Positions 62,971 to 64,000 of a DNA stretch of 64,000 nt are shown one piece after another. Position 1 is the stretch's first letter. Every line of letters begins with the position of its first letter. The position numbers and the translations under genes were made by a program. Under the pieces are notes generated by a model, which saw only the letters and a list, made by a program, of their open reading frames with translations, made no database searches and was not told where the DNA came from. The DNA lies in assembly GCF_012958305.1 (NCBI RefSeq), contig NZ_JABBYO010000001.1, forward strand, positions 310,001 to 374,000. Direction: 5' to 3'. Source of the stretch: Tautonia rosea (GTDB lineage: Bacteria > Planctomycetota > Planctomycetia > Isosphaerales > Isosphaeraceae).

Positions 62971-63810
62971 TCACTCCGCGTTCCGATCCGTCGGCACCCT
63001 GACCAACCCCTGTTCCACGCGCTCCCAGCCCTTCCAGACGGCCGAAGCTCCCGGATGACGCTCCCGAACCCATCGGGTTGCCTCATCGAGCCGGTCGATC
63101 CGCTCCTCGTCCGTCTCTGCGTCCAGTGCCCCGACAAGCAACTCGGCCAGCCTGATCTCGGCGGAATCCTCCTCCGCAGCGTCGCGCAACCTGTTTGCTT
63201 CATTGCGGTTGTAGCGAGATGACTCCGCCAGCGTGTACAGTGCCCAGAGCCGGATGATCAGGTCGTCATGTTCGCTCAGCTCCCGCAGGGGAACCGGCTC
63301 GATCGCCTCCCCCGCCCCTGCCCCATAGGCCAGGGGGCGGAGCATCAAGAGCCGGAACCAAGCGGGCCAGCCGTCCCCCTCGCTCCGAGCCACGGCCATC
63401 GCATAGGCGCTCGGGTCGCCGGTCGCGGCCTCGGCGCTCAACGACTCGGCGATCAGGTAGCGGGCCAGGTCGGGCAGGTCGCGTCGGATGGCGATGTCGT
63501 ACCGTTGCCGCTCGGTCGTCTCCGGGTTTCTCGCCAGGCGATCGGCCGCGTTGACCCGCTCCTCCTGCCCCCGGTTCGGATCGTGCAGGACGTACACATC
63601 CCTCCAGACGTCCCGGAGCGACCAGACCCCCCAGGCAAACCAGAGGATCATGCCCGACAGAATCACCAGACCTCCCAGCGCCAGGTACCAGAAGGCTCCG
63701 TACTTCTCCAGATTCGACCGCTGTTCCCACGGTTCGAGCGTCACGATCGGCAGGCTCGGCAAGCTCGGCTTGCCTGGCTCAGGAGTCTTCGACGATGAGG
63801 GTTCCGACAT
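62971..63810 (-). CDS. Single-pass membrane protein with helical repeat domain, unknown
   Basis: A 279-residue protein. It has a short Pro/Ser-rich N-terminus, one membrane segment (about 37-63, 'FWYLALGGLVILSGMILWFAWGVW') and a soluble helical domain ('RVNAADRLARNPETTERQRYDIAIRRDLPDLARYLIAESLSAEA', 'IIRLWALYTLAESSRYNRNEANRL') that resembles HEAT/TPR-like packing. ATG at 63810. It begins 20 bases after the end of the sulfatase gene on the same strand, so they likely form an operon. Confidence 0.65.
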   Translation of the reverse strand: MSEPSSSKTPEPGKPSLPSLPIVTLEPWEQRSNLEKYGAFWYLALGGLVILSGMILWFAWGVWSLRDVWRDVYVLHDPNRGQEERVNAADRLARNPETTERQRYDIAIRRDLPDLARYLIAESLSAEAATGDPSAYAMAVARSEGDGWPAWFRLLMLRPLAYGAGAGEAIEPVPLRELSEHDDLIIRLWALYTLAESSRYNRNEANRLRDAAEEDSAEIRLAELLVGALDAETDEERIDRLDEATRWVRERHPGASAVWKGWERVEQGLVRVPTDRNAE

Positions 63811-63830
63811 GGACGGCAATCTCCCGTGGC

Positions 63831-64000
63831 TCAATTCGCATCCGAATCGGCCGATCTCAACCAATCCTCGTGCCGCGCTTCCAGCTTCCGGGCAATCTCG
63901 GGCTGATCCTCGATCCGGTTCACCCGTTCGCCCGGGTCCTCCTCCAGGTTCACCAGGAACCTCGGGCCGAGGTCGGGGATCGGATTGGCCCCGTTCGTTG
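63831..64000 (-). CDS. Sulfatase, C-terminal end (gene continues beyond window)
   Basis: The last ~56 residues are visible ('GPRFLVNLEEDPGERVNRIEDQPEIARKLEARHEDWLRS'). They match the C-terminal signature of S1-type arylsulfatases, which is common in planctomycetes that degrade sulfated polysaccharides. The catalytic N-terminus with the formylglycine motif lies outside the window. Next gene is 20 bases downstream. Confidence 0.8.
   Translation of the reverse strand, partial: TNGANPIPDLGPRFLVNLEEDPGERVNRIEDQPEIARKLEARHEDWLRSADSDAN

Noticed and set aside
1-64000. CRISPR array, prophage, tRNA or rRNA genes
   Set aside because: I saw no regularly spaced repeats, no phage structural genes and no recognisable tRNA or rRNA sequence.

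Overview
The window is GC-rich, densely coded DNA with no rRNA, tRNA or CRISPR that I can see. It looks like the chromosome of a planctomycete, probably of the Isosphaeraceae/Gemmatales side. This is an inference from several signs: a secreted subtilisin opening with the planctomycete-type N-terminal motif (ESVEARCLLS), a Tat-targeted Gfo/Idh/MocA oxidoreductase, a sulfatase, proline-rich TolC and HlyD proteins, ABC exporters with diverged nucleotide sites, and many lineage-type hypothetical proteins. LptE-like and KdsB genes argue for a Gram-negative, Kdo-containing outer membrane.

Layout. 1-6.5 kb: lptE-like (partial), folP, proA, an RmlD-like reductase on the minus strand, a ParB/HTH protein and a GT39-type membrane glycosyltransferase. 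6.5-15.3 kb: a KaiC/RAD55-like ATPase, a Tad-type module (CpaC-like secretin, exported protein, TPR lipoprotein), an oxidoreductase, a small membrane protein and an ABC-F ATPase. 15.3-21.5 kb: a minus-strand operon with overlapping genes encoding a type-I-secretion-like ABC protein, a membrane fusion protein and a TolC protein. 21.6-31 kb: hpf divergent from nhaR, a thioredoxin-protease fusion, a coiled-coil/membrane pair, mgtA and a PHB-depolymerase-like esterase. 31-38 kb: a Rad52-family protein, an ACT protein, an exported protein, acylphosphatase, an ABC-2 permease and an ABC exporter with a degenerate ATP site. 38-49 kb: an SDR, the subtilisin, kdsB, an alpha/beta hydrolase, a DUF6065-like protein, truncated haemoglobin, a run of small membrane proteins and a PGRP-type lipoprotein. 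49-57.6 kb: leuS, a PrsW-like protein, a sugar epimerase, an HNH nuclease, cinA and an unknown protein. 57.6-61.4 kb: an accessory island. 61.8-64 kb: an unknown protein, a membrane protein and the end of a sulfatase.

The accessory island is the most unusual part. Three small minus-strand genes of unknown function sit between integron-type core sites (GCCTAAC/GTTAGGC). One core overlaps a stop codon and two lie just upstream of starts. One site folds as an attC: a 7-bp R box, an unpaired spacer, and a 21-bp stem with two extrahelical bases on the same arm. An IS110-family element with IS1111-type subterminal inverted repeats lies inside that attC, and a second, truncated copy of the element's right end lies next to the stop codon of another cassette-like gene. 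No integrase gene is visible. I read this as a CALIN-type cassette cluster colonised by an attC-targeting IS whose 0.6-kb non-coding right end may encode its guide (bridge/seek) RNA.

Other features worth attention are a possible minus-strand small RNA ending at a strong intrinsic terminator near 41.3 kb, a histidine-rich linker in the secretion ABC protein, the degenerate ABC exporter, and a perfect ATC-N9-GAT palindrome between hpf and nhaR.
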